Notes under the pieces: model-generated
Database searches by the model: none
What the model saw: only the letters and a program-made list of their open reading frames with translations
What the model was told of the DNA's origin: nothing
Part shown: one piece after another, positions 1 to 11,164 of the stretch
How positions within the stretch are numbered: position 1 is the stretch's first letter
Layout of the letters: every line of letters starts with the position of its first letter
NCBI GenBank assembly: GCA_015698045.1
Contig: BLAL01000338.1
Coordinates: forward strand, 372,001 to 436,000
DNA length: 64,000 nt
Source: Rhizophagus clarus
Lineage: Eukaryota; Glomeromycota; Glomeromycetes; Glomerales; Glomeraceae
Reading direction: 5' to 3'
Translations under genes and position numbers: made by a program

Positions 1-590
1 CCAACGCTAATTGTAATTTTGAAAATTGTTAGTTTATCACGTTTTAATATAAGTGAATAGGCCACTGGCTCCAGAGAAAAATAAAATTTCATCAAATACA
101 TAAAATCACGTAACTTATTTTTATGTATTATCTTTACGTTAAAACAAAAAAGTATACGCAATAGTTTAGGTAGTCTTATGTTTCGCTAATAGCAAAACAG
201 GTTCCGCTGAACCATTAACAAAATATAAATATCTATTATATTAACATTTTACTTAATGAAAATCATTTTTAAGCAATTTTTTTCATTTAAAAACAGAAAT
301 ATGTTATTAAAATTTAAATAAAAATGAATGATAGGTGGCATCATGGCGATGTAAAACTTCGTATCGTGTTCACTAATTGGAACAAAGTTTTCATCAATAA
401 ATAATTGAATAAAGATTAATACTATTATTGAATGCAGGTGAAATAAAATCAATTTGGATAATTAAACAAATTTTATGAAAACCATCATATTTATAGCCAT
501 TTATGTTTCAATAATTTAATAAAACATAATCCATTAAAATTATCTTAATTCTTTTATACAAAAATTGTCACAATTCAAGAATTTAGTAAA
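1..590. other. AT-rich sequence without a recognisable gene
   Basis: I see no supported coding region here. Short open frames exist but have no motif and have low-complexity composition. It may be 3' flanking sequence of the decayed minus-strand gene that follows. Confidence 0.5.
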
Positions 591-594
591 CCAT

Positions 595-1240
595 ATTATC
601 CGGAGTTCATAAAACGATAAAACGTACTCCTATATTTATTAATAAGGATCATAAAATCAATTAACCAAAATAGAATATTCACAATCTGAACAAATCCATT
701 TTTTTTCTTTCTCATCGATATAATTAAATACATTATCTTTTTGTCTATATTCCTTACATTTACAAGTAATATCAGAAGCAATTTGAACTACAAATAACAA
801 AAGATATTATTTATTTATACTAAAATTCTAATGAAAATAATTTCTTATATATCACATCTTGTACAATTGAAGAACATTTGATGCAATTCCAATTTTTAAA
901 GAGTAATTATATTCAAAAATTCTTTCTTTCTCCTCAAAGTTATCGCAGAAACATCTGATTTTAATTGAAACCCCTCGAACTAAAATAAAAATATACTTAG
1001 CAACTTGTAATTATCAATTAAAAAATGATAATTACCTTCTCTTTTTAAATTATACTTTTTGATATTTAATTTCATCAACATTTTTTTGATAAAAAATTTT
1101 TTTTTATCAAAACTCCAAATAATTGCTCTTACTCTTTTTTTACTAAACCTTTTCTTGCAACATTTGTAATATCCATATTCATAACAATATTTGAGTAAAC
1201 AATAGGGTGACAATTGCAATAAACTGAATTTCAACTACAA
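595..1240 (-). pseudogene. Decayed gene with repeated Cys-rich (zinc-ribbon-like) exons
   Basis: Read on the minus strand, at least two and perhaps three exon-like blocks each begin after a pyrimidine-rich AG and carry a C-x-C pair followed about 20 residues later by W-x-C-x2-C. One block (about 780 down to 662) reads CKCKEYRQ, then WICSDC. The next (about 978 down to 850) reads RCFCDNF, then WNCIKC, but only after a change of frame. A third (about 1232 down to 1040) starts with CNC and is more decayed. The spacing suggests a small zinc-binding fold repeated exon by exon with the same intron phase. The frames are broken, so this is probably a pseudogene. No function is assigned. The protein could be a nucleic-acid-binding or transposon-linked factor; that is inference only. 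Confidence 0.4.
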
Positions 1241-2010
1241 AAAACAAAAAATTTTAATTAATGAAGTTTGTTAAAAAAATAAAATGTGATATACCTGTTT
1301 CTATTAATACAATTTTGTCAGAATCAATTTCAAGCAAATATTCTTAATTTAGATTCAAAATAATTGATTTTTTTCATTATTGAAAAAAGATTATACTAAA
1401 ATATTTGAAATATTTTCTTGCGTTAAAATTATGGAAAACATGATTTAGAAAATAAATACTTAATTGAGATATGAAAGCCATAAAATTAATTCATATCTGA
1501 TATGTTTTGTATTAAAATATTCCATCCTTAAGTAAAAAATAATTTGATTTTATTATCGTATATGAGTAATAGTAATATCAGAAAATAAGAAAATTTATTC
1601 AAACCCTATCATTGCACATCTAATAAATATAAAAAAGAAAAACCTATTGATGAAGAATAACTAAGATTGTGTGCTTATTTATATTCTATTTCTAAATTTT
1701 CTTATAGAACAAATTTTACTCAATCTTGACTTAATATTATATTATGCTCTTTTTATTAAGTTTTTTAGAATAGAAATCAAATTTTATCACACAAATCCAT
1801 ATAAAAGTAGTCAGATAACGCAATATTATTATAACTATTTAAGCATTTTCGTTAAAATAAATTGTTATAAACATTTCTATATCTAACTTGAATATATAGA
1901 CAAATTATCTCTTAAATTTTTCAAAGATTTCTAAAAAAATCTATCTGTATAAAATTACGAGTTTGTGAAAAACTAATGATAATACAAATATATTTACATG
2001 GCTAGTTACG
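1241..2010. other. AT-rich intergenic sequence
   Basis: No supported gene. The only longer open frame (1671-1886, plus strand) is dominated by Leu, Ile, Tyr and Phe codons, as expected from AT-rich noise. Confidence 0.5.
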
Positions 2011-2019
2011 CCTCTCAGC

Positions 2020-2610
2020 CTGCTCGTAGAGCTGTTCAATATAATATAATCACATACAAAAAGAAAGTAACGTGTAATTAAAGCATTGATAGAATCACCA
2101 GTATTTTCATTAAACAACACATTTTCACTAATAATCCAATATTTCTTATTTCAATCCGTGCTGAGGGTTTTTCTTTTTAGGCTGAATTATTATCCCAAGC
2201 TTCTTTCATAAACAATAATATATGATTGAGATCAAGTGAAACATTAGCGGGACGGCCTCGAGATCCAGTAATATTGAGAAAATTTTCATTCTAAAATTTC
2301 GATTGGTTTTTTCCTTTTCTTAATATGATAACAGATATTGTTTTTTTTTATTATTTTCAGCTCTGAATCTGAATCTCCAGGATTACTACTATTTTGTATT
2401 TGTAATGATGAGAAAGATAATGATAGACTAATTTCAATAGAAGATAAAGGGAAAGCAGACTTGTGAAATACAGTAAAGTGATCACAATATTTACACTTTA
2501 ACTTGTCATTAGTCCCAGTAACAAAAGCTTGACAACCGCAAGCAACTCCATCCTTTTGACAGGCTCCTTATTGTGATGTTAAAGTATTTTGATGCGGAGG
2601 AAAGAAACCT
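2020..2610 (-). pseudogene. Remnant of an AT-hook / Cys-rich protein gene
   Basis: Three coding-like blocks lie in order on the minus strand. Block one (about 2600 down to 2360) has the pattern C-x7-C-x-C, then C-x2-C with a following H-x4-H, a plausible zinc-binding module. Block two (about 2290 down to 2180) holds an AT-hook-like core, GSRGRP, followed by a helical stretch ending in KEAWDNNSA and a stop. Block three (about 2150 down to 2025) begins YWIISENVLFNENTGDS. The blocks are separated by stops and frame changes, although AG sites precede some of them. I read this as a decayed gene, perhaps transposon-related because AT-hooks and zinc modules are common there. No intact frame remains. 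Confidence 0.4.
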
Positions 2611-3437
2611 GTATGAAGTGCATTATAATAATTATAATAGAAACAAATATATTAAATGTAAAAAATCATCTATATAGCAATTAAGTAATCTCTACTGCAA
2701 TGACTAAAATTAACATCATTATCAAGCAAATAATTCAATATACAATTCAAAATCTATGAAAAAAGTAAAAAAGAAATAATTAAACATCAATTGAAATTTA
2801 AATTAATCAACCGTTCGCAAGTTTTTATCTAACAGTACATTAGTGTAAAATAAAATAAGTTTAACACAATGAAAAAAAAATAAATTAACTCGAAAAACTA
2901 TATAAAACCTCCAATGAAGCTGCTAATCACAATGTTCCTATAACGGGCTTAAGAGCTGTCTATTTGATCATAAAAGAAGAAAAAGAAAAGTTAACATTCT
3001 GTATTTTAAGCATTGATACAAGCTCAATCACGTGATCGACCAGTTTTTGATCTGATGCTATATCTAATGAATTATGATTGCATTAGAGCTGAAAATCCTA
3101 TTATAGATAAAGTAACAGTCATTCCTTCAGAATAATAAAAAAAAGAACTTTTATAAGTTGGAAGTTCTTTTAATGGCTTTCAAAATCAAGCTGAAATGAC
3201 TCTGAACTGACTCTAAACTAATCGGTTAAAAAAAAGATTGGCATCAAAATTATGTTGATTGAAAACCAATCAAAATTTTTTTGATTGATCTTAATCACAT
3301 GGTCTACCTATGTCTTAATTTTGTCGAAAGTAGCTGATATATTGCTTAATGGGTATTTTTGGTTAAGTCGATAACAATAAATAAATAAATAAATATTGCT
3401 TAATGGATGTTCATTTATTCGTTTATTCCAAATGCCC
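2611..3437. other. Intergenic sequence with a diverged dispersed repeat
   Basis: Positions 2884-2992 resemble positions 4019-4135 (shared order of ACTCGAA, AATGGAGCTCCTAG-like and CATAATGTT-like blocks), so a dispersed repeat is present twice. A short coding-like stretch at 3037-3129 on the plus strand (RPVFDLMLYLMNYDC and on to a stop) may be another gene fragment. TTTATTTATT-type simple repeats at 3370-3400 and 3710-3725 recur elsewhere in the window. Confidence 0.4.
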
Positions 3438-3683
3438 ACAACCCTAGCCATGGCGAAAAAAAAGTGGCAGACACGTGACTGCCATTTATTCATCACAAGC
3501 GTCACACCCCTCCACGTTTTACTGTTTATTATTCATCTGAGGGACAGTTTTTTTTTGAGTAGGTGAAATACTATTTGTCACACATTATTCGTCACACTAT
3601 ATTTTCACGTATTAGTGCATAACTCCGTAATGCGGGCCAAATGTCATGTGACTGCCACTTTTTTTTTGCCATGGCTAGGATAC
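3438..3683. mobile_element. MULE-type MITE, 246 bp
   Basis: The ends are inverted repeats. The left arm carries CCTAGCCATGGC, then an A-run, then GTGGCAG and CACGTGAC. The right arm is its reverse complement with few mismatches. The element is flanked by an identical 11-bp direct repeat, TTCCAAATGCC, at 3427-3437 and 3684-3694. Target duplications of 9-11 bp are the usual signature of Mutator-like elements, and the short length without an ORF makes this a non-autonomous copy. Its interior shares GTCACACCCCTC and TAATGCGGGCCAAA with the element at 27171-27400. Confidence 0.75.
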
Positions 3684-4478
3684 TTCCAAATGCCTGTATA
3701 TCGTCATATGAAATAAATAAATAAATTGTTTAATAGGAGTCGATTGCGAGCCGATGAAGAACCGAAATGGTACTGACGAGCCGATTCCCATCCCTAATTT
3801 TTTTTTTGTATAATGTCATGAACTTTATTAAATGAAAATTGTGAAGCTATAACTATTACATTATATTCCAGCCAAAACAAATAAATTCAGCTAACCGAAG
3901 TACCACCAGTTCTGCTGGGTCCCATCCCTAATTTATTTATTTATTTATTTATTAATGTTAAGACTTAATGGTCGCAAAATTTAAAAGGAAAGCTACACCC
4001 TGAAGTCAGGACGTAAAAAGCTAACTACTCGAAATAATGTAAAATCCCTAATGGAGCTCCTAGCCATAATGTTAATATAGAAGGCCATGGGCAACTAGTT
4101 TAGCGAACCAGGAAAAAGACAAAAAAAAAGAAAAAAAATATGTATATAAAGAGAAATCTATATTAATAAAATTATTGAAAACAAATAAAGAACTAATACT
4201 AGCCCCTCTGTATAAGTAATTAGAGCTTAAACTATATATGTACGGTCTTTTGTCCAACGGAATAATATGTGATCATAAGCCCATCTTCGTATAATGTGAC
4301 CATTACTTACTGTACTATAATAGTAAATGATCTTCAAGTATCAACCTAGGTTTGATACTCAAATATCATTACTATTCTTGGACTATTTATTTATTCTACG
4401 TATTTAAATTTGGCAAACAATATTTTTTGAATGTTATAAATGCACATACGAAGCGCAACAAATTTTCAATAAAACAAA
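3684..4478. other. Intergenic sequence with dispersed repeats
   Basis: It contains a CCCATCCCTAA-TTTATT-type boundary (3790-3960) that recurs near 9260 and 59980, and a diverged copy of the repeat seen at 2884-2992. No supported gene. The stretch just before 4479 may hold the promoter of the next gene, but I see no clear TATA motif at a convincing distance. Confidence 0.4.
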
Positions 4479-6366
4479 ATGTTTAGACTACAATATGTCA
4501 AATTATCTTGTGAAGAAATTTCTGCATTTAATGCTATTATAAATCTTATTAAAAAATATGATTGTATTAAATATTTTCAAATAAGTGAATCTTCAATATT
4601 TTATGAAAGAGAAAGTGGTTTAATTAACTCTTTGTCTAAAAAAAAGAAGAAATTACTTGTTGAAATAGAAGTAATAAACGAAAATGTTGGTAATGACGAA
4701 GTTGAAAAAGTTTATAATGAAAATAATAAACGTAAAATAGATGCAAGCGACAAATGTAATATAAGCTATAAACAAAATAAAACTAACAAAAATAGCGAAG
4801 GCGAAGAGATAGAGAAAAATGGGGTTGAAAAGAAAATTTGTAATAACGAGATGAAGTTAACGTTGAAAAAATAAGCAAAAACGGTGATGAAGATGTTCTT
4901 TTTGACGGTGAAGAAATATCAAATAATGTGGAACATACTGGGAAATCCAATGACATTAGTGTAGACGTTGACGTTGAAGAAGTATCAAATAATGTGGAAT
5001 ATGTTGGAAATTCCAATGAATTAAGAAAAAATGTGATTGAAAATTCCAATGACGTTATTGTAGACGTTGACGTTGAAGAAGTATCAAATAATGTGGAACA
5101 TGTTGGAAATTCCAATGAATTAAAAAAAAACATGATTGAAAATTCCAATGACGTTTGTGAAGACGTTGATGCTGAAGAAGTATCAAATAATGTGGAACAT
5201 ACTGAAAATTCCAATGAATTAAGAAAAAACGTGATTGAAAATTCCAATGACGTTATTGTAGATGTTGACATTGAAGAAGTATCAAATAATGTGGAACATA
5301 CTGGAAATTCCAATGAATTAAGAAAAAACGTGATTGAAAATTCCAATGACGTTTGTGTAGATGTTGATGTTGGTGAAATAACAAATAACTTGGATAATGT
5401 AATATTCAATAACAATTTCATGGATATTGATACGGTACTAGTAATAATCAATAGCCACGACTATCAGTTATATAATCAACAATCAGTATCAGATTGTGTT
5501 GTATTGTTGAATAATCTGCAAATAGTGAATCATAATGGTAATTCTATTTATCAGTTAGACAATGAAAGTATCTCTTTTGACTATGATTCCTCTTTTTTCA
5601 TTACAAATGAAAACAAACCAACCATGGTCGACCCCACGTTGATTATTAATAATCCTATATTAACAGAAACTAATCCTACTAATCCCGCAAAACTCAAAAA
5701 ACTTCAAAAGCTTGCTGAATTCATCTTAACTTTTAATAATGCTGATTATAGGTTCAACATAGAAGGAAATAAAAATGAAACTTTGTTATTTAACGTATTT
5801 GAAAACTGTATCAATTTCGAAATTAAATTAGGCGCCGATAATTGTGAACTTTTAAAATACTATTTTAAAGCGGGAGCTTATTTAAACGAGTTATTTAATA
5901 TTGTTCAAAAAGAATTATCTGAAAATTTGGCGAAATCTTAGAAAAAAACATCGTTACTGGAATTTTGAAAGGAGCTGGTATTCTTCAATCATTAATAGAT
6001 CAAAATCAGAAAAATGATAGATCAGTCAAAACTGTAGCAAATAGATTTTATAATATTGCTTCTAGAGTCTTCAAAGTTTACAATATATTTCCTCATCCTA
6101 ATGCACAAATATTTCGAGCTGACGGTGTTTCAGGAGATAAATTATTGAAAATTGGTAATAATTTCGAATTCAAGTGTTTTGTTAAGCGCTTAGAAATTGA
6201 AGTCAAAAATAATTTTGATTTATACAACGAAATTAAAAATTATCATCCGAATAGCCAATTTGGTGAATTGAAATTAAATTCTGATTTGATTTCATGTGAA
6301 ATTATAGATAATGTTAAAAAAATCGCTTTAAATCCTAATGAAAAGGATATTATTGAATTTGAATGA
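4479..6366 (+). pseudogene. Unknown protein with 33-residue tandem repeat; two frame breaks
   Basis: Three open frames in a row read as one protein of about 600 residues. Residues 1-130 (4479-4874) are a Lys/Asn/Glu-rich N-terminus starting MFRLQYVKLSCEEIS. A central block (about 4930-5390) repeats a 33-residue acidic unit containing EEVSNNVEH and NSNEL. The C-terminal part (5690-6366) looks globular: it contains KLAEFILTFNNADY, LNELFNIVQKEL and ANRFYNIASRVFKVY, and ends FE. The frame changes once near 4840-4870 and once near 5935, the latter in a short A-run. Each break is explained by one missing base, so either the gene is recently inactivated or the assembly has two indels. I do not recognise a known domain. 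The repeat may be a low-complexity linker between two folded parts. Confidence 0.55.
4970..5390 (+). repeat. 99-bp tandem repeat inside a coding frame, about 4-5 copies
   Basis: Each unit runs from a GTTGAAGAAGTATCAAATAA-like start through AATTCCAATGAATTAAG to GACGTTGA. The length is a multiple of three, so copy number can change without shifting the frame. Units differ at a few positions, and most differences keep the acidic, Asn-rich character. Confidence 0.8.
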
Positions 6367-6369
6367 TAA

Positions 6370-6838
6370 TGATTTTATACAAAATATTTTTATTTCCTTT
6401 TTTTTTTCTGTTTAAATAAATAAACATTTCTTTATTTCTTACTACGTTTTAATCCGGTGAAATATTTCCGATCGATTTTATTATTTCTAAATTAAGTACA
6501 AATAAATATTATATGTAATTAAGTCATAATAGGCCTGTTCAATTCTGATTGTTTGGATTTTTGATCGGGTTTTGGGTTTGTTGAAAATTTTTTGCGTCAG
6601 CTGTCAGCTGACGCAAATCGACAGTTGACGCACAACATATATAAAGAAAGATCTGAAGAATTTTACACCTGAGTAAACTCTTCGTATTTAATAATGATAA
6701 CCCATATTGTTTGTAAAAATCATAACAAAAGAATATATATTACTTCAAGAGTTACCTAAATTTATTTGAATATTTTAAAATAAGCGTAGGCGCTTTTTAA
6801 GGTTAAAAACAATAAGTTAACTGTTAAATATTTCTAAA
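6370..6838. other. Intergenic region between two plus-strand genes
   Basis: It holds a compact inverted motif around 6598-6620 (CAGCTGTCAGCTG) followed by repeats of GACGCA, unusually GC-rich for this window. A likely TATA-like motif (ATATATAAAG) lies at about 6637. No ORF is supported. Confidence 0.4.
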
Positions 6839-7554
6839 ATGACTAGGACTAGACATAGTACTAGACGAAATAATGCACAAAAACGTAGAGATATGGAAAG
6901 AGTTATTAGACGTCATAATCAAGTTAGAGAGAACCTTTCTTATGGTAGGTGCATATTTTGGTTTTAAGGAGGTCAAGTAGGTGCGCGTTGCAGGGTTCAC
7001 GATTTTGGTATCTAGAACTGCATCCAAGACTACAGCCGAAAGTCCACCTTTTTATTGAAATGTGCCTGGGAATCGTTGAGTTGAAAGTGCTGAAAGCTAT
7101 ACGTTGTGTGGGTCAACGATAGTTGTAAGTGCCAGAGGCCTGATGACGGGATCTATTGTATTGAAGTCGACTATATACTCATTAATATGTTTTTCTTTGA
7201 AAAACAGGTGACGGAGAATCATCCCCTACGGTTGCTCCCATTATGGCTCCTGTTACAATGATGTTGGACCAAAACAGCCCACCTTCATATAACGAGGTGA
7301 TTGGCGTAGAGCAGGATCAGAATGGTCTTTGGAGGTGTAGGTATATGGTGTTGTTTGATAGGTTATATGGACGGGACCGAAGACCATTATCACATTTTCA
7401 TAATGATAGGAAAGTTTTAATTAGTTGTAGTAGGAGTAATTGGTGTCCAATGAAGGACTATACAATGAATGCTCATAGCAGTTCTTTTATTGACATTAGT
7501 CCATCGAGAAGAGTTAGTCGTAGGACACCTAGAGTTAGAAGGGTTTTAAGATGA
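6839..7554 (+). CDS. Small basic protein with a PPxY motif, two exons
   Basis: Exon 1 is 6839-6944 and exon 2 is 7208-7554. The intron has GTAGGT at its start and a pyrimidine-poor CAG at its end, and the phase (one base, then two) fits exactly. The product is 150 residues. The N-terminus is strongly basic (MTRTRHSTRRNNAQKRRD), residues about 57-66 contain SPPSYNEVIG, a classic PPxY ligand for WW domains, and the C-terminus is again Arg-rich (SRRVSRRTPRVRRVLR). The middle has aromatic and Cys residues (LWRCRYMVLFDRLYGRDRR, CSRSNWCPM) that suggest a small folded domain. PPxY motifs recruit NEDD4-type ubiquitin ligases; whether this one does is inference. No known family is recognised. It could be a host gene or the accessory gene of an unrecognised mobile element. 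GC content is above that of its neighbours. Confidence 0.65.
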
Positions 7555-7972
7555 TAAATCATTTTGTATTTGTCGACCCTAATGGTCAGGGATTTTGACT
7601 ATCGTAAATTGGGTGTTACTGTTTGGGATTTGTATAGGCCTGGCACCTGCGGTGAGGATGATTTGCGTTAGGATATTTAAAAAATTTAAATAAAATGGAT
7701 TAATTTAGTTTCTAAATGAGATAGGTTAGAAGTGTTTATTTACACTGATATTAAGTAAGTTATTGGGATTGGGCCTAGTTATACATAGTAACAAAAAATG
7801 GTTTTTATGAGAGGCACTTAGTGTCAAAGTGATTCTAGAGTAATTCTTTAAATTAAAACTATATACCCATTACATATTTTATGTCAATTTTAAAATAAAA
7901 TAGATCTTTTCATCACTTACAATATATTCGCTTATTAGTAATATCAATAATATCAACTGTATAATCTAAAAT
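7555..7972. other. 3' flank of the PPxY gene
   Basis: No further coding signal. Short GC-richer words (GGCCTGGCACC, GGGATTGGGCC) suggest transcribed or repeat-derived sequence, but no feature can be named. Confidence 0.35.
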
Positions 7973-8507
7973 TAGTGTTGCGATCCGTTGATTCGAAATT
8001 CATTCGAGTCATCCGTTAGAGTTTCAGTCGAATGACGGATGAATCCGGATAGGAAAAACAGATTATCCAGATGATCCGTATAGAAAAAAAAAATTTTTCA
8101 AATAAAAAATTTAGTACTATTTTGTTAACATCCAATTTCCATCCAAATCCGAATTTTATGTCACATTTAAGCAAATATATCGTACAGTACAAACTAGAAG
8201 AGATTTCAGTTTTAGTTTACAGGTATGGAATTATCTTGGGAGGTAGGTGTTCTTGTTTGTTGGTTCTTTCTTCTATGAATAGTACTAACTACTTTTTCTA
8301 CAAAAAAAAAAAAAAAAAAATACTAAAAAAAATATTCATCTGAAATGGTTAGTATTACAATCCGGATGAATCTGTAATCCGATATCATCCAGATGTATTC
8401 GGTGGATATCCGGATGGGTAAAGGATGAATCCGCGGATCTATTACGAATATTCAAATCATTTCAAATCGGATTGACAGATCACGGATTCATCCGGATCAC
8501 AACACTA
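7973..8507. mobile_element. Foldback element with ATCCG-rich arms
   Basis: The ends are inverted: TAGTGTTGCGATCCG at 7973-7987 against CGGATCACAACACTA at 8493-8507. Both arms are full of ATCCG / GGATGAATCCG words for over 100 bp, so a single strand could fold into a long imperfect hairpin. The ends include TA, which would fit a TA target as in Tc1/mariner relatives, but the duplication is too short to prove this. The middle has a long A-run (8301-8318) and no convincing gene. Confidence 0.6.
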
Positions 8508-8673
8508 TGTAAAATCAATAAATAAACATTCATATATTTAAAAATGATAAAATAAAGATAAATTAAATTAAATCTTATTACATATATTATTATTAATATT
8601 TACTCTATAATGTTATAATCTTACTATTTCAGCGAGTGTTTTTAATTTTTTCGTACGTATGATCATTAAATAA

Positions 8674-8928
8674 TTAGACGGCGTTAATCTTAGTGCACTT
8701 TTTGAACAAACATTTTAATAAGTAAATTTCCTTGAAACGAATCGAAGTTATCGTAGTTGACAATTCTTTCAAATTTATACAGTGTCCTGATATTTTCTCT
8801 AAAATTAAATCATTTACATCTTGAAGGCCAGTAAATTTTTGATAATCGATAACTTCCAAATTCTTGTTGTTTGATTCAATAAGCGCTGATAATACTTCAA
8901 AAGGTACAGAATTACTGTAAAATATCAA
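8674..8928 (-). pseudogene. Fragment of an F-box/LRR-type gene
   Basis: The open frame of 84 residues contains EVLSALIESNNKNLEVIDY, LEKISGHCINLKELS and LKCLFKKCTKI. The spacing of Leu and Asn/Cys is that of leucine-rich repeats, as in the C-terminal half of the large F-box family of these fungi (compare the intact gene at 45681-47336). No F-box, start or intact upstream frame is present, so this is a detached fragment. Confidence 0.5.
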
Positions 8929-8929
8929 T

Positions 8930-10019
8930 GATTCAATGATTTAAAAGGTGTCTGAATGAGCTCTTAAAAACTTTTGTCCAAATTGATTGATACATAAAAA
9001 CGATAGAGTTTTAAATTATAAAAAGTAACAAAAAAATCATCTTTAAATCAGCATTATCGAATTCTAGATGTCGTAACTAACTATGTTTCATCAAATTATT
9101 TATTTATTTATTATTGTTATCGACTTAATAGGGTAAAATTCAAAATTATTTTGTATTAACTGAATGATAAAACATAAATGTTCAATAATCACATGATTTA
9201 GAGCAATTTTATAAACGATCCTAAATCTAGCGGAGTACTAAAATGTAATCGAATGAGCCACTTCCATCCCTAACAATTCTCTTAAATCAAATCTATGTTT
9301 ATAAATGTTAAAACGATATAATCAAATTTAAGTTCAATTACTATTTTACATAATCATAGCACAAATTACATAAATTCATTTAGCTCAATAAAAATTCATG
9401 GAAATCTTTATATATATTTCATGACATATATTTCATGACATTACAATAATATAAACAAAGAAAAATAATTTAAAATAGCTTAATGATCTTATTCGCGACC
9501 ATCAAAAAACTTTAACACTAATATTTTTATTTTTTTCAAATGGATAGACAATAAAAGAAATAATAGGCGAGCTAATAAGTCATGATAATAATCTATGTTA
9601 AAATAAAAGAACTTGATATTTCTTTAGAATTTTAATATGATTTTGTTTTAATAATTACTCATGAAATTACCTTTATATTCCTCATAGGACTTTGCAAAAA
9701 TTTGAATATAAAGTTCTAAGTTATAAATGTTTTTAATTGTATCAATATATGTTTTATCGTAAACGTAAACAAATTTGACAAGTATAATCCTATTATAACT
9801 AAAATAAATAGAATTAATGTAGTTTCTTCTTTGTACTTAATTATATAAGAAGAAGTCTTACATGAACTATACAATGGATTACTTTTATTAAAAACACAAT
9901 AGTGATTTAAAATATGATTGAAAGACTCCATGTTTTGGATAAAATATAATTTCGGTTGCCTCTATTATTATAAAATTAATATAGTAGAAATTGATGTCTA
10001 TCACGTGTTTTTGAGCCGG
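8930..10019. other. AT-rich intergenic sequence
   Basis: Contains TTTATTTATTTATTATTGTTATCGACTT (about 9098-9125), the same simple-repeat junction seen near 3370, and CCATCCCTAAC near 9263. A 71-residue minus-strand frame (9716-9931) has no motif and one hydrophobic stretch; I do not call it. Confidence 0.4.
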
Positions 10020-10480
10020 AAATGCCCTATAAGAAATGTGTATACGGGAATGACACGTTTTGTATACTTTTGAGATACGTTTTTAGCAATTCCGTATAAA
10101 AATTCCGTATATTTAATAAGTAATTCATTCTTAGATGTTTTTTTAAAAAATTAGCATATACGGAAAAAATCAGTGTATACGGAATTTGTAAGGAATTTTT
10201 GAACTTCATCTTTTAATAATGAAATCTAAATACGAAAAATGATCATTTTGTATACGTTTTTAGAGATTCCGTATAAAATTCTGTATATTTAATAAGTAAT
10301 TTGTTTCTGAATGCTGTTTTTTAAAAAAAAATTAATAAATCCATATATACGGAATTTATAAGGAATTTTTGAACTTCATCTTTTAATAATTTCCTATAAA
10401 AAAATCTAAATACAAAAAATGTATACGTTTTTTTGGAGATTCTGTATAAATTCCGTATATTTAATGTTTTTAATGTAATT
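10020..10480. repeat. Degenerate tandem repeat with TTCCGTATA words, unit about 180 bp
   Basis: Two full units and part of a third share TTCCGTATA, TTTAATAAGTAATT, TATACGGAATTT and GGAATTTTTGAACTTCATC in the same order. TTCCGTATA and TATACGGAA are inverted relative to each other, so each unit can form hairpins. Similar words recur near 25040-25200. Confidence 0.65.
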
Positions 10481-11164
10481 TGTATATGGAAATAATATAT
10501 ACTGAATTTTTAAAACTATAATATACAAAATTTTTATTTTCAAAAACATCAAAAACATTAAAGTTTAGATTATTTAAAAACAATATAAAATTATATATAT
10601 TTAATATTTATAGCACGCATCTTTATTTTTTTTTTTATTGTTAAAGACCATAACACGTATCTTTATTTTATTTATTTAATGTTATGACCAGTATCACGTA
10701 TCTTTATTAATTTCAAAATTAGGGTGTTACTACAAGAACTTTTATCATGTGATTTAACAAAATTATAATTATTACGAAAAATTATATTATCATTATTCTA
10801 AAAAAAAAAAAAATAAAACATTAGTGAATGCTTTATTAAAAAATATACAATGAATATTTTATATAATTACATTAAAACACTTCATCAACTTGGTATTGCA
10901 GTCAGATATTACTTTCCAAACTGAAATCTAGCTACTCAAAATCTAAAAAAGAAATAAGTGAACCATTTGTAAACATTTTGCTTAAAAATAAAATAAATGT
11001 AAAAATGAAATAAAAAATACCTGGTTCTTTTAAATAAGGAATTGTTTTAAAAAAACTTGTTTACTCACATGATAAGACCCATATTGCTAATTTCATTTTT
11101 CATTAGAAAATTATTTACATAACAAAAATTATAAAAAAAAAAGTCCAACACTAGAAAATATAAA
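10481..11164. other. AT-rich sequence; possible 3' end of the next gene
   Basis: Mostly simple AT. Around 10890-11045 on the minus strand there are splice-like signals (CCAG before GTATTTT, and TTCTTTTTTAG), so the last exon of the zinc-knuckle gene upstream may lie here. I could not settle a model. Confidence 0.3.

Noticed and set aside
249..452. 67-residue minus-strand open frame
   Set aside because: Hydrophobic, AT-driven codons, no motif, no splice partners.
4783..5451. 222-residue minus-strand open frame with Ser/Thr/Leu repeats
   Set aside because: It is the antisense shadow of the 99-bp repeat; the plus strand has the better start, composition and flanking coding sequence.
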